DNA of 7,153 nt from Candidatus Bathyarchaeota archaeon (GTDB taxonomy: Archaea > Thermoproteota > Bathyarchaeia > 40CM-2-53-6 > RBG-13-38-9), in contig JAOZGV010000076.1 in NCBI GenBank assembly GCA_026015225.1, positions 1 through 7,153 on the forward strand, in the 5' to 3' direction. The position numbers and the translations under genes were made by a program. A model generated the notes under the pieces. It did no database searches and was not told where the DNA came from. It worked only from the letters and a program-made list of their open reading frames with translations. Shown here one piece after another: positions 1-4,961 of this stretch (the stretch's first letter is position 1; each line of letters begins with the position of its first letter).

Positions 1-1
1 C

Positions 2-223
2 GTGCATCAAGTACCTCTCACAACTTTTGCCATGATTATGGGAATGCATGTAAGAGTTGGTATGGAAGACAACGTATACTATGCTAGAGGTGCCAAGGCT
101 AAGAGCAATGCAGAATTGGTAGAAAGAGCTGTCAGAATTGCTAAGGAACTTAATCGTCCTATTGCAACACCAGAACAAGCAAGAGAGATGTTAGGTATTT
201 CAAAGACTCCTTCAAAGTATTGA
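2..223 (+). CDS. Beta-keto acid cleavage enzyme (BKACE, DUF849), C-terminal part
   Basis: This is the last 73 residues of a gene entering from the left edge; the first GTG is most likely an internal valine, not a start. The visible tract GMHVRVGMEDN, followed by YYARG, AKSNAELVERAVRIAKEL and a final TPEQAREMLG, is the typical C-terminal end of the BKACE family (3-keto-5-aminohexanoate cleavage enzyme and relatives). Family members are cytosolic TIM-barrel, zinc-dependent enzymes that exchange a beta-keto acid with acetyl-CoA to give acetoacetate and a new CoA ester. In the characterised Kce enzyme, as I recall it, the Arg, Glu and Asp of the RVGxEDN tract bind substrate and metal; all three are kept here. 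The substrate cannot be told, because specificity residues lie in the missing part. The family assignment is firm; lysine fermentation as the pathway is not supported by anything visible here. Confidence 0.9.
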   Translation: MHQVPLTTFAMIMGMHVRVGMEDNVYYARGAKAKSNAELVERAVRIAKELNRPIATPEQAREMLGISKTPSKY

Positions 224-237
224 GGATTTTCCTTAAT

Positions 238-254
238 TCTTTTTTTATTTTTTT
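238..254 (+). terminator. T-tract terminator after the BKACE gene
   Basis: Two runs of seven T separated by one A (240-254) begin 16 bases after the stop codon, and a third run of seven T follows at 268-274. Archaeal transcription ends at such T-tracts without needing a hairpin, and none is seen here. The tracts separate the BKACE gene from the next promoter. Confidence 0.6.
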
Positions 255-288
255 AGTTAACATAGTCTTTTTTTGGAAAAGAAATGCA

Positions 289-318
289 TTTATATGTAAA
301 TAAATTTACATATATAAT
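289..318 (+). promoter_or_regulatory. TATA box(es) with overlapping palindromic operator
   Basis: A perfect inverted repeat, TATATGTAAA (291-300), 4-base spacer TAAA, TTTACATATA (305-314), overlaps the TATA-like sequence TTTATATG (289-296) and a second one, TATATAAT (311-318). These would place the transcript start near 318 or 340, ahead of the regulator gene. A protein bound to the palindrome would block TBP binding, which is a classic repressor arrangement. The likely owner is the winged-helix protein encoded next (autoregulation); this is inference. Confidence 0.6.
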
Positions 319-362
319 AATTAATGCGTAAGCTTAAATTTTCACTAACATTAAAATTAATT

Positions 363-366
363 GGAG
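363..366 (+). promoter_or_regulatory. Ribosome-binding site GGAG that decides the start
   Basis: GGAG lies nine bases before the TTG at 376. The earlier in-frame TTG at 361 overlaps this site and has no ribosome-binding site of its own, and a TAA at 358-360 closes the frame just before it. This favours 376 as the start of the regulator gene. Confidence 0.5.
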
Positions 367-375
367 TTATTATCG

Positions 376-843
376 TTGTTGAAGAATCATCATTTTAGAA
401 TCCTAGAATTTGTATGGAACAAAAAGAGTGAAGGCGTGACAGCTAGAGAAGTACATAGTTATATGCGCAAAGAATATAAAAAAAGAAGTCTTTCAAAAGC
501 AGCGATTTTGATATTTCTAGACGAATTGTGTAAGATGGACATGCTCGAAGTTGCCAAAGAGCCCTGTAGAGGAGGGATTAGAAAAAGGTACCATCCGACG
601 AAGAGCAAAGAGAAAACTATCGAGGGATTCGTCGAGAATTCGATTGGCGTCCTAACACGCAAATATCCTCGCGAAACGCTCACTAGTCTTTTAAATATTC
701 TTTATGAGAGATCTAGTAAAGACAGCGAAACTTCTCAAAAGATGCTTAGAAAGATCTCGTCTTTAGATCCTTCTATTCAAAGAACTCTAGAATCAACTTT
801 ATGGAACTTTAATAATCCTCTTTACATAGAAAGTCAAATTTAA
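376..843 (+). CDS. Winged-helix transcriptional regulator (BlaI/MecI/PadR-like)
   Basis: This 155-residue protein (160 if the TTG at 361 is used) has the order of a BlaI/MecI or PadR repressor. Residues about 3-35 give the first helices (FRILEFVWNKKSEGVTAREV). SLSKAAILIFLDELCKMDML (38-57) is the likely recognition helix, and VAKEPCRGGIRKRYHPT (59-75) is the wing with the usual basic, aromatic hairpin. The rest (about 80-155) is helical and probably serves dimerisation. There is no ligand-binding domain and no clear metal-binding cluster; Cys52 and Cys64 are the only cysteines. BlaI-type repressors bind short palindromes over their own promoter, and a perfect one is present at 291-314. The gene is alone on its strand and converges on the SdpI-like gene with a 49-base gap. 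Which genes it controls beyond itself is unknown; a half-site recurs at the promoter of the Met-rich operon (5767-5775). The winged-helix class is well supported, the exact family less so. Confidence 0.75.
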   Translation: MLKNHHFRILEFVWNKKSEGVTAREVHSYMRKEYKKRSLSKAAILIFLDELCKMDMLEVAKEPCRGGIRKRYHPTKSKEKTIEGFVENSIGVLTRKYPRETLTSLLNILYERSSKDSETSQKMLRKISSLDPSIQRTLESTLWNFNNPLYIESQI

Positions 844-892
844 AAAGAACTTATGCACGCTACACTGTCATTGCAAAATTATCTTATTCAAA

Positions 893-1537
893 TTAGAATT
901 TTGTTTCCTTTTGATATTCAATATAGGAATAAACTATTGTGTAAATCGTGATTGTAATTATTGGAATGATGATAAAAAATATTGCATAATCTCTAACCAA
1001 AATTCCGAGTAATATGATTATTCCAGCTGCTTTAAACAATTTTCCACCAATTTTATGAGTTTTATTCCATACTTTTTCATTGCTCAGGGTCCATGGAGTT
1101 CTAATTCCAACAAACCAATTCAATTTGGAATTTTCTATTAAAATTCCGGAATAATAAACGAGAATGCTAATAGCTGGCAAAAAAAGCTGTATCATGTCAA
1201 ATCTTAGTCCAATATTCCAAAGAATCGTTAAAAAATGAGTGTAAAATAAAAAAACCATGAATAAAATTAAAAATCGTTGATAGTAATGTCGGAATTTCAA
1301 AATATTCGATTTTAATGGATCGATCTTAGGGATTGCGATAAAAAGTAATAATATTCCGATCATTACAAATGGTAATAAAAATAATCCCCAGAATTTTGAC
1401 ATATATCCATCTACTTGGCCTTGTGAGTCCCAATGTGATGCCAATTTTTCCGGCATTTGGGGATAAAGATACACAGATATTGCAAATGACGCTAAAATAA
1501 TTATTATGGTGATCGCATAATTTTTTCGAATATTCAT
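893..1537 (-). CDS. SdpI-like membrane protein (DUF1648 plus SdpI domains)
   Basis: This 214-residue integral membrane protein has about six hydrophobic segments: 7-25, 49-70, 88-108, 114-134, 169-188 and 186-206 (the last two closely packed). The N-terminal part carries the DUF1648 signature LYPQMPEKLASHWDSQGQVDGYMSK (about 24-48). The C-terminal part has NWFVGIRTPWTLSNEKVW and THKIGGKLF (140-168), the hallmark of the SdpI family. In Bacillus subtilis, SdpI gives immunity to the SdpC killing factor and sequesters the repressor SdpR at the membrane. Archaeal homologues are common and their role is mostly unknown. No SdpC or ArsR-type SdpR gene is visible nearby, so a toxin-immunity role is not supported here. 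The ATG at 1537 is preceded by GGAGATC at a short distance, matching the archaeal anti-Shine-Dalgarno sequence, which fixes the start. The gene diverges from the SpoIIM-like gene; a convincing TATA box was not found. Confidence 0.85.
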   Translation of the reverse strand: MNIRKNYAITIIIILASFAISVYLYPQMPEKLASHWDSQGQVDGYMSKFWGLFLLPFVMIGILLLFIAIPKIDPLKSNILKFRHYYQRFLILFMVFLFYTHFLTILWNIGLRFDMIQLFLPAISILVYYSGILIENSKLNWFVGIRTPWTLSNEKVWNKTHKIGGKLFKAAGIIILLGILVRDYAIFFIIIPIITITIYTIVYSYIEYQKETKF

Positions 1538-1644
1538 GCTCGATCTCCAAAATTTTATGATATTCTGTATTTTAGATTCATTTTATTTTTTATTCAAACT
1601 TTCTAGAATTTTCTTTAAATTTTTCTATATCTTAGAACTAATAC

Positions 1645-1688
1645 GCTCCTTTAAAATTAAGGTCCAAGTCTAGTGGGTGTTAAAGAGC
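1645..1688. repeat. Imperfect inverted repeat between divergent genes
   Basis: GCTCCTTTAA (1645-1654) pairs with TTAAAGAGC (1680-1688) apart from one bulged C, around a 25-base loop. It lies in the divergent region between the SdpI-like and SpoIIM-like genes, upstream of the latter's TATA box. It could be a regulatory dyad or part of a small RNA. The evidence is weak and no tRNA or C/D box features fit. Confidence 0.25.
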
Positions 1689-1731
1689 ATGGATTTTTTA
1701 TTTCATTAAAATAATAATCAAAACGATATAT

Positions 1732-1739
1732 TTTATAAA
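1732..1739 (+). promoter_or_regulatory. TATA box of the SpoIIM-like gene
   Basis: TTTATAAA is centred about 47 bases before the ATG at 1783, so the transcript would begin near 1760 with a leader of roughly 20 bases. The leader has only a weak purine-rich stretch before the start codon. Confidence 0.55.
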
Positions 1740-1782
1740 TAAAAATTTAAATTATGCAATTAAAAAGAGTGCGGAATCATTT

Positions 1783-2439
1783 ATGTTTAGGATTAGAGAG
1801 AGCTTCATTAATTCCTTAGAAACGGCTAAAAAATTAAAAACAATGCTCTATTTAGTTACAATCATTTATTTAGTATCATATATAGCGGGTTATATCGTAA
1901 TTCAAATTGAAACGCCAGCTATCATGGAATTTGTTGAACCGATAGTTGATGGTATTTCCAATAATCCAGTTTTTATTCCAATAATCAGCGCCCTTGAAAA
2001 GGGAAATTTAGCTTTTGCCATTGCATATACATTTTCAATTAACCTTGTGAGCGGCGCATTTGCATCTACAACTTTACCAGGTGTAATTCCTTTTTTAGGC
2101 GCCTTGATAACAATATTGGTGACTGGTTTTAGAGGATTTATAATTGGTATGGTCTTTACACTTGCTGCATCTATGATATCTGAAGTTAACGGTTTTGGAT
2201 GGGGAATTCTTGCACTTGGCACATTAATACTTGAATTGGGTGCATATGTTTTCTCAGCAACTGCAGGAATAAATATCAGTCTTTCTACGATCTTTCCCAG
2301 CAGATATCAAACAGATAGTAGATGGGTTGCTTTTAAAGAAGCGTGGAAGGATGCGGGTAGAATTTACATATTAGTTATTATTCTACTAGCACTCGGTGCA
2401 ATATGGGAGATGGGGGGAATTTATATTTTAACACCTTAG
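1783..2439 (+). CDS. SpoIIM-like integral membrane protein (DUF95)
   Basis: This 218-residue protein has five likely membrane segments at about 22-42, 76-93, 98-127, 139-165 and 193-213, and a short cytoplasmic N-terminus (MFRIRESFINSLETAKKLK). Family traits are visible: the SINLVSGAFASTTLPGVIPFLGA-type segment (85-107), a glycine-rich third helix, and ELGAYVFSATAGINIS (151-166), where a Glu precedes small residues. The SpoIIM/DUF95 family includes the Bacillus engulfment protein, but archaeal members do not take part in sporulation and have no proven function. Its length matches the short archaeal and bacterial relatives. It stands alone on the plus strand with its own TATA box at 1732-1739, so no operon partner suggests a role. 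The ATG is the first in the frame close to the promoter; no strong ribosome-binding site is seen, which fits a short-leader archaeal transcript. Confidence 0.8.
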   Translation: MFRIRESFINSLETAKKLKTMLYLVTIIYLVSYIAGYIVIQIETPAIMEFVEPIVDGISNNPVFIPIISALEKGNLAFAIAYTFSINLVSGAFASTTLPGVIPFLGALITILVTGFRGFIIGMVFTLAASMISEVNGFGWGILALGTLILELGAYVFSATAGINISLSTIFPSRYQTDSRWVAFKEAWKDAGRIYILVIILLALGAIWEMGGIYILTP

Positions 2440-2450
2440 ATCTTGTTTAT

Positions 2451-2468
2451 CACATTTAGATCAATGTG
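2451..2468 (+). terminator. Small hairpin after the SpoIIM-like gene
   Basis: CACATT (2451-2456) pairs with AATGTG (2463-2468) over a 6-base loop, 12 bases after the stop codon, followed by the AT-rich TAATTTATA. This may mark the transcript end. The stem is short and there is no long T-run. The rest of 2469-2633 shows only a weak TATA-like stretch (TATATTAT near 2564) and the left copy of a direct repeat. Confidence 0.3.
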
Positions 2469-2529
2469 TAATTTATATCAAAAACACGCACCACGATATT
2501 TCAACTATAAATTTCATTATTTAGTAAGA

Positions 2530-2545
2530 TTTATTAGAATCCATT
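2530..2545 (+). repeat. Direct repeat, left copy
   Basis: TTTATTAGAATCCATT here and TTTAATAGAATCCATT at 2854-2869 differ at one base in 16 and lie on both sides of the CxxC-x17-CxxC gene. They may be a trace of insertion, a binding site, or chance in AT-rich DNA. Confidence 0.3.
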
Positions 2546-2633
2546 CCTAATTTGGTTAGGCATTATATTATGGATATACATTCTATCTCAAGGATATTCC
2601 TGTCTATAACAAAACAAAAAGGCGTATTAGAAT

Positions 2634-2828
2634 TTGAAAAATGATAAATTTAAGTTCAACAGCATTCCAAAAATCACTTTTAGAATAGCATGCTCAGATT
2701 GTGGAACACAATCCGAAGTAGCCATTGAACCATTGGAGGGAAAACCAATATTTTGTCGAGAATGCTTTGATAAACGTGCTCGTACAGAATGGCATGATAT
2801 AGATAATATTTACCTCTTATACTCATGA
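2634..2828 (+). CDS. Small CxxC-x17-CxxC zinc-ribbon protein
   Basis: This 64-residue protein has two CxxC knuckles, Cys20/Cys23 (CSDC) and Cys41/Cys44 (CREC), with exactly 17 residues between them. IEPLEGKPIFCRECFDKR (31-48) matches the CxxC-x17-CxxC small-protein family (TIGR04272 as I recall it) found in many archaea and bacteria. The four cysteines should bind one zinc ion. The function is unknown, with roles in nucleic-acid binding or protein contacts only assumed. The TTG at 2634 is the only possible upstream start, since a TAG lies at 2628-2630; the next conventional in-frame start codon is a TTG at 2733, inside the zinc domain. The ribosome-binding site is poor (GGCG at 2621-2624). 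It converges on the YHS gene with an 82-base gap. A nearly exact 16-base direct repeat lies on both sides of the gene (2530-2545 and 2854-2869). Confidence 0.8.
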   Translation: MKNDKFKFNSIPKITFRIACSDCGTQSEVAIEPLEGKPIFCRECFDKRARTEWHDIDNIYLLYS

Positions 2829-2846
2829 TTAAATCTTGCAATTTGT

Positions 2847-2864
2847 ATTCTGTTTTAATAGAAT
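2847..2864. repeat. Small inverted repeat between convergent genes
   Basis: ATTCT (2847-2851) and AGAAT (2860-2864) form a 5-bp stem with an 8-base loop in the gap between the CxxC and YHS genes. Convergent genes often share such a 3'-end structure. There is no T-run on either strand, so a terminator role is only possible. Confidence 0.2.
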
Positions 2865-2869
2865 CCATT
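2854..2869 (+). repeat. Direct repeat, right copy
   Basis: Second copy of the 16-base repeat seen at 2530-2545, placed between the CxxC and YHS stop codons and overlapping the small ATTCT/AGAAT inverted repeat. Confidence 0.3.
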
Positions 2870-2910
2870 TAGAAACAATTTGATAGTGTACGTCAATTAA
2901 TTTTGCTTGT

Positions 2911-3054
2911 CTATTCGATGTAATCTTTTGGATTTTTTTCAAAGCTCTGTTTGCAAGCAACATTACAGAAATAATATGTCTTTTCATTATAATCAATCTT
3001 AAGGTCGGATTCTGATTCATCCACATACATTCCACAAACAGGGTCTTTTGCCAT
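2911..3054 (-). CDS. YHS-domain metal-binding protein
   Basis: This 47-residue protein is a bare YHS domain: DPVCGM (4-9, Cys7), then KIDYNEKTYYFCNVACKQSF (19-38), with Cys30 and Cys34 in the CNVAC motif. YHS domains bind soft metals such as copper, and occur alone or fused to copper-transporting P-type ATPases and multicopper enzymes. The frame stays open upstream to a TTG at 3162, but the ATG at 3054 is the right start. GAGGA (3061-3065) lies six bases before it, and a good TATA box (3085-3094) falls inside the longer reading frame and would start transcription near 3065. It is the last gene of the minus-strand block and may be read both from its own promoter and by read-through from the DUF302 gene. 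The protein is small, acidic and presumably cytosolic. It could deliver or buffer the metal handled by the upstream Met-rich proteins; that is inference. Confidence 0.85.
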   Translation of the reverse strand: MAKDPVCGMYVDESESDLKIDYNEKTYYFCNVACKQSFEKNPKDYIE

Positions 3055-3060
3055 TTCTAT

Positions 3061-3065
3061 TCCTC
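3061..3065 (-). promoter_or_regulatory. Ribosome-binding site of the YHS gene
   Basis: GAGGA on the minus strand, six bases before the ATG at 3054. It supports the 47-residue form over the 83-residue open frame. Confidence 0.6.
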
Positions 3066-3084
3066 TTTTTTCAAATAATTTTTT

Positions 3085-3094
3085 TATATATAAA
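3085..3094 (-). promoter_or_regulatory. TATA box of the YHS gene
   Basis: The minus strand reads TTTATATATA, a near-consensus archaeal TATA box, centred about 36 bases before the ATG at 3054. It predicts a leader of roughly 10-15 bases that just includes the ribosome-binding site. Confidence 0.65.
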
Positions 3095-3146
3095 GCGTGT
3101 CCTTGTATTTCATTTTTTGTTATCTTTCTTTCCCTTTTTAACTCAG

Positions 3147-3165
3147 TTATTGATAATTTCAATAA
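3147..3165 (-). terminator. Hairpin after the DUF302 gene
   Basis: TTATTGA (3147-3153) and TCAATAA (3159-3165) form a perfect 7-bp stem with a 5-base loop, 12 bases after the DUF302 stop codon. It likely marks or stabilises the 3' end of the upstream transcript. No T-run follows, so termination may be partial and allow read-through into the YHS gene. Confidence 0.4.
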
Positions 3166-3177
3166 GTTGGTTTAAAT

Positions 3178-3558
3178 CTAAAGGTTTTCAATAACCTTCT
3201 GCAATTTTACTTCTGCCTTTTCTGCTACTTCATTAGGCTTTTCGTTCTCTAAGATCTTTATCATTTCAATAGGTCTCTGGATGGAGATCTGCACACCTTG
3301 GGTAATCTCATAAACTATTACGTTGCAGGACAACATTGTTCCAACTTCCTTATCAGTATCTAGGGCTTTCTTTACTAGCGACGGGCTGCATGCCCCAAGG
3401 ATTTTATACTTTGGGTAATTTACGTTAAGTTTTTTCTTCAACGTTTCTTTGACATCGATCTCTGTTAGAATGTCGAAGCCTTGCTCTTTTAAAGCATTCT
3501 GAACTCTCTCGACAACCTCTTCAAAAGATACATTAAGCACTTTTTTCAAGTTAGTCAT
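3178..3558 (-). CDS. DUF302 domain protein
   Basis: This 126-residue protein is almost entirely one DUF302 domain. FEEVVERVQNALKEQGFDIL (12-31) is the first helix and strand, TEIDVKETLKKKL (32-44) the conserved TEIDV segment, and YKILGACSPSLVKKAL (51-66) matches the usual ILGACNPxLAxxAL. EVGTMLSCNVIVYE (71-84) matches the usual LLPCNVVVYE. Cys57 and Cys78 sit at the two family cysteine sites and could bind metal or take part in thiol chemistry. No signal peptide is seen, so it is probably cytosolic. The function is not established; the family is often found beside sulfur- and heavy-metal-related genes. The ATG at 3558 is 19 bases after the rhodanese stop, with GTGATT, part of the archaeal ribosome-binding consensus, just before it. 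It is therefore very likely co-transcribed with the rhodanese. Confidence 0.85.
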   Translation of the reverse strand: MTNLKKVLNVSFEEVVERVQNALKEQGFDILTEIDVKETLKKKLNVNYPKYKILGACSPSLVKKALDTDKEVGTMLSCNVIVYEITQGVQISIQRPIEMIKILENEKPNEVAEKAEVKLQKVIENL

Positions 3559-3577
3559 CGAATCACATCTTTACTAC

Positions 3578-4447
3578 CTATTCTTTAGGTAGATCATCTC
3601 TATTGCCCCACTCTTCCCATGAACCATCATACATTCTAGTGGTGTAACCTAACAGTCGCATCGTGAAATATCCGTGGGATGCTCTATGACCGGTCTGGCA
3701 CGATGTAACAACCTCCTTATCTCCTGTAACTCCCACTTCTCGATACATTCTAACCAATTCATCTGAGGGTTTGAAAGTTCTATCCGGATTGAGGGTTTTT
3801 GTCCACTCCACATTCACTGAGCCTGGGATGTGTCCCCCTCTCTTGGCTCTAACATCAATTCCATTAAATTCCTCTGACGTTCTCACATCCAAAACAATTA
3901 CATCTGGGTTCTCTAAGTTCTGGAGAATATATTCTGCTGTTGCCAGTAGTTCAGGTCTGAGTGTTGTATTGTATATTGTCTTCTCGAAAGTAGGGATCTC
4001 CTCTGTCACCGGGTTGCCATCAGCAACCCATTTACTCCAGCCCCCGTTTAAGATTCTAACATCTTCATGCCCGTAATATTCCAAGGTCCAAAAGACCCTA
4101 GCTGCATCTAAACTATCTCCTTTATCATATATTACGACTGTGACACCAGATGTTAATCCTAAATCTCCTAAAAATGATTCAATTACATATTTTGGGGCAA
4201 CCATTCCTCTCACTCCATTCACAGCTACTCTTAAACTTTCAAATTCTAACCAGACTGCGTTCTCGATATGGCTTTGAGTATATTCGTCTTTGCTTCTAAT
4301 GTCCATTATTCTGACATTTGCGTCATTTATGTGGCCTGAGATCCATTCTCCCTCTACTAACAGATGAGGATTAGCGAAACCGTGTGAAGTTGGGGGGGTG
4401 TCGAGCTGTATAAAAACCAAAGTCCCCATTAGAATTAGAGTTACCAC
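3578..4447 (-). CDS. Membrane-anchored tandem-rhodanese sulfurtransferase
   Basis: The 289 residues from the GTG at 4447 hold two rhodanese domains. The first (about 30-150) is inactive: the catalytic position reads YDKGDSLDAARV, with no Cys. The second (about 170-285) has the active loop SCQTGHRAS with Cys250, and the family end YDGSWEEWG. Such enzymes move sulfane sulfur from thiosulfate (or 3-mercaptopyruvate) to cyanide or thiols. The N-terminus is hydrophobic. The frame stays open 27 more codons upstream, adding the basic RNRKNK (4481-4498) and lengthening the membrane segment to IAVIIIVVTLILMGTLVF. The true protein therefore probably starts near 4480-4507 and is anchored with its domains outside the cytoplasm. 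No ATG, GTG or TTG exists in that stretch, although GGAGG is present at 4503-4507. GTG 4447 is given as the conservative start. It lies 134 bases below the SHOCT gene and 19 above DUF302. The tandem-rhodanese call is firm; the substrate is unknown. Confidence 0.9.
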   Translation of the reverse strand: MVTLILMGTLVFIQLDTPPTSHGFANPHLLVEGEWISGHINDANVRIMDIRSKDEYTQSHIENAVWLEFESLRVAVNGVRGMVAPKYVIESFLGDLGLTSGVTVVIYDKGDSLDAARVFWTLEYYGHEDVRILNGGWSKWVADGNPVTEEIPTFEKTIYNTTLRPELLATAEYILQNLENPDVIVLDVRTSEEFNGIDVRAKRGGHIPGSVNVEWTKTLNPDRTFKPSDELVRMYREVGVTGDKEVVTSCQTGHRASHGYFTMRLLGYTTRMYDGSWEEWGNRDDLPKE

Positions 4448-4502
4448 GATAATTATTACTGCGATAGTAATGGCAAGAATTTTATTTTTCCTATTTCTAT
4501 AT

Positions 4503-4507
4503 CCTCC
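4503..4507 (-). promoter_or_regulatory. Strong ribosome-binding site with no usual start codon after it
   Basis: GGAGG on the minus strand lies 55 bases before the GTG at 4447, too far to serve it. The in-frame codon at the right spacing (4493-4495) is AAT. The site suggests that translation of the sulfurtransferase begins here, using a rare start codon or a start codon lost by mutation or sequence error. Confidence 0.4.
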
Positions 4508-4581
4508 AGAATATAGAAATCCTATCTTTCATCACCCAATACAAATTAGTAGTGCTAATATTCGCTTGATGAGTTGGACAA

Positions 4582-4947
4582 TCAGTCTTTTAGCTCTTTT
4601 TTCATCTTCTTGAACTCTTCCGCAGTTATCTCACCTTTCGCATAGCGTTCCTTAAGTATTTCAATAGGTTTAGCTTGCATAGAGGGGGCCATTTTTTCCC
4701 GTTTAAAACTTGTTATTACTAAGTAAGCTCCAACGATCAGGACTATTAAAAATATTGCAATCCATATCCAGGCAAAGCCCATGCCTCCCCAACCCATCAT
4801 TCCTGGGCCCATCATTCCTCCTCCCATCATACCGCCCCAACCGTATCCACCCATCATGGTCATCATAGAGAATGCCCCGACCACTATAATTATTACAACC
4901 GCTAACACCAAAATCAAGACAATCTTTTCACTTTCTCTTTCTGTCAT
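4582..4947 (-). CDS. Two-pass Met-rich membrane protein with C-terminal SHOCT domain
   Basis: This 121-residue protein has a first membrane helix (about 8-27, VLILVLAVVIIIVVGAF in character) and a Met/Gly loop at 28-57 (MMTMMGGYGWGGMMGGG, then MMGPGMMGWGGMG). A second helix follows at 58-80, and the cytoplasmic tail ends in a SHOCT motif (94-120: PIEILKERYAKGEITAEEF, then KKMKKEL). SHOCT is a short helical-hairpin module found at the ends of many small membrane proteins; its role is probably oligomerisation. The nine or so Met residues in the loop resemble Cu(I)-binding Met motifs, and the loop is predicted to face outside if the N-terminus is cytoplasmic. The ATG at 4947 is 12 bases after the preceding stop, and AGGAGGT (4955-4961) overlaps that stop, so the two genes are translationally linked. 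Metal binding is inferred from composition; no enzyme motif is present. Confidence 0.85.
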   Translation of the reverse strand: MTERESEKIVLILVLAVVIIIVVGAFSMMTMMGGYGWGGMMGGGMMGPGMMGWGGMGFAWIWIAIFLIVLIVGAYLVITSFKREKMAPSMQAKPIEILKERYAKGEITAEEFKKMKKELKD

Positions 4948-4954
4948 TTTATCA

Positions 4955-4961
4955 ACCTCCT
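4955..4961 (-). promoter_or_regulatory. Ribosome-binding site overlapping the upstream stop codon
   Basis: AGGAGGT on the minus strand, seven bases before the ATG at 4947 and overlapping the TAG of the PepSY-like gene (4960-4962). This shows tight coupling of the two Met-rich genes. Confidence 0.7.

Noticed and set aside
1645..1700. Possible tRNA fragment around GGTCCAAGTCTAG
   Set aside because: The T-loop consensus and 5-bp T-stem are not matched, and no acceptor stem or anticodon arm can be built.
1902..2222. Open frame of 106 codons on the minus strand opposite the SpoIIM-like gene
   Set aside because: The plus-strand frame is longer, has a TATA box and family signatures; the opposite frame has none.
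2570..2644. 24-codon frame from ATG 2570 overlapping the start of the CxxC gene
   Set aside because: It has no ribosome-binding site, no recognisable content, and runs in a different frame from the zinc protein.
2911..3162. Longer 83-residue form of the YHS protein
   Set aside because: The TATA box and ribosome-binding site of the YHS gene lie within the extra part, and the domain begins at the inner ATG (3054).
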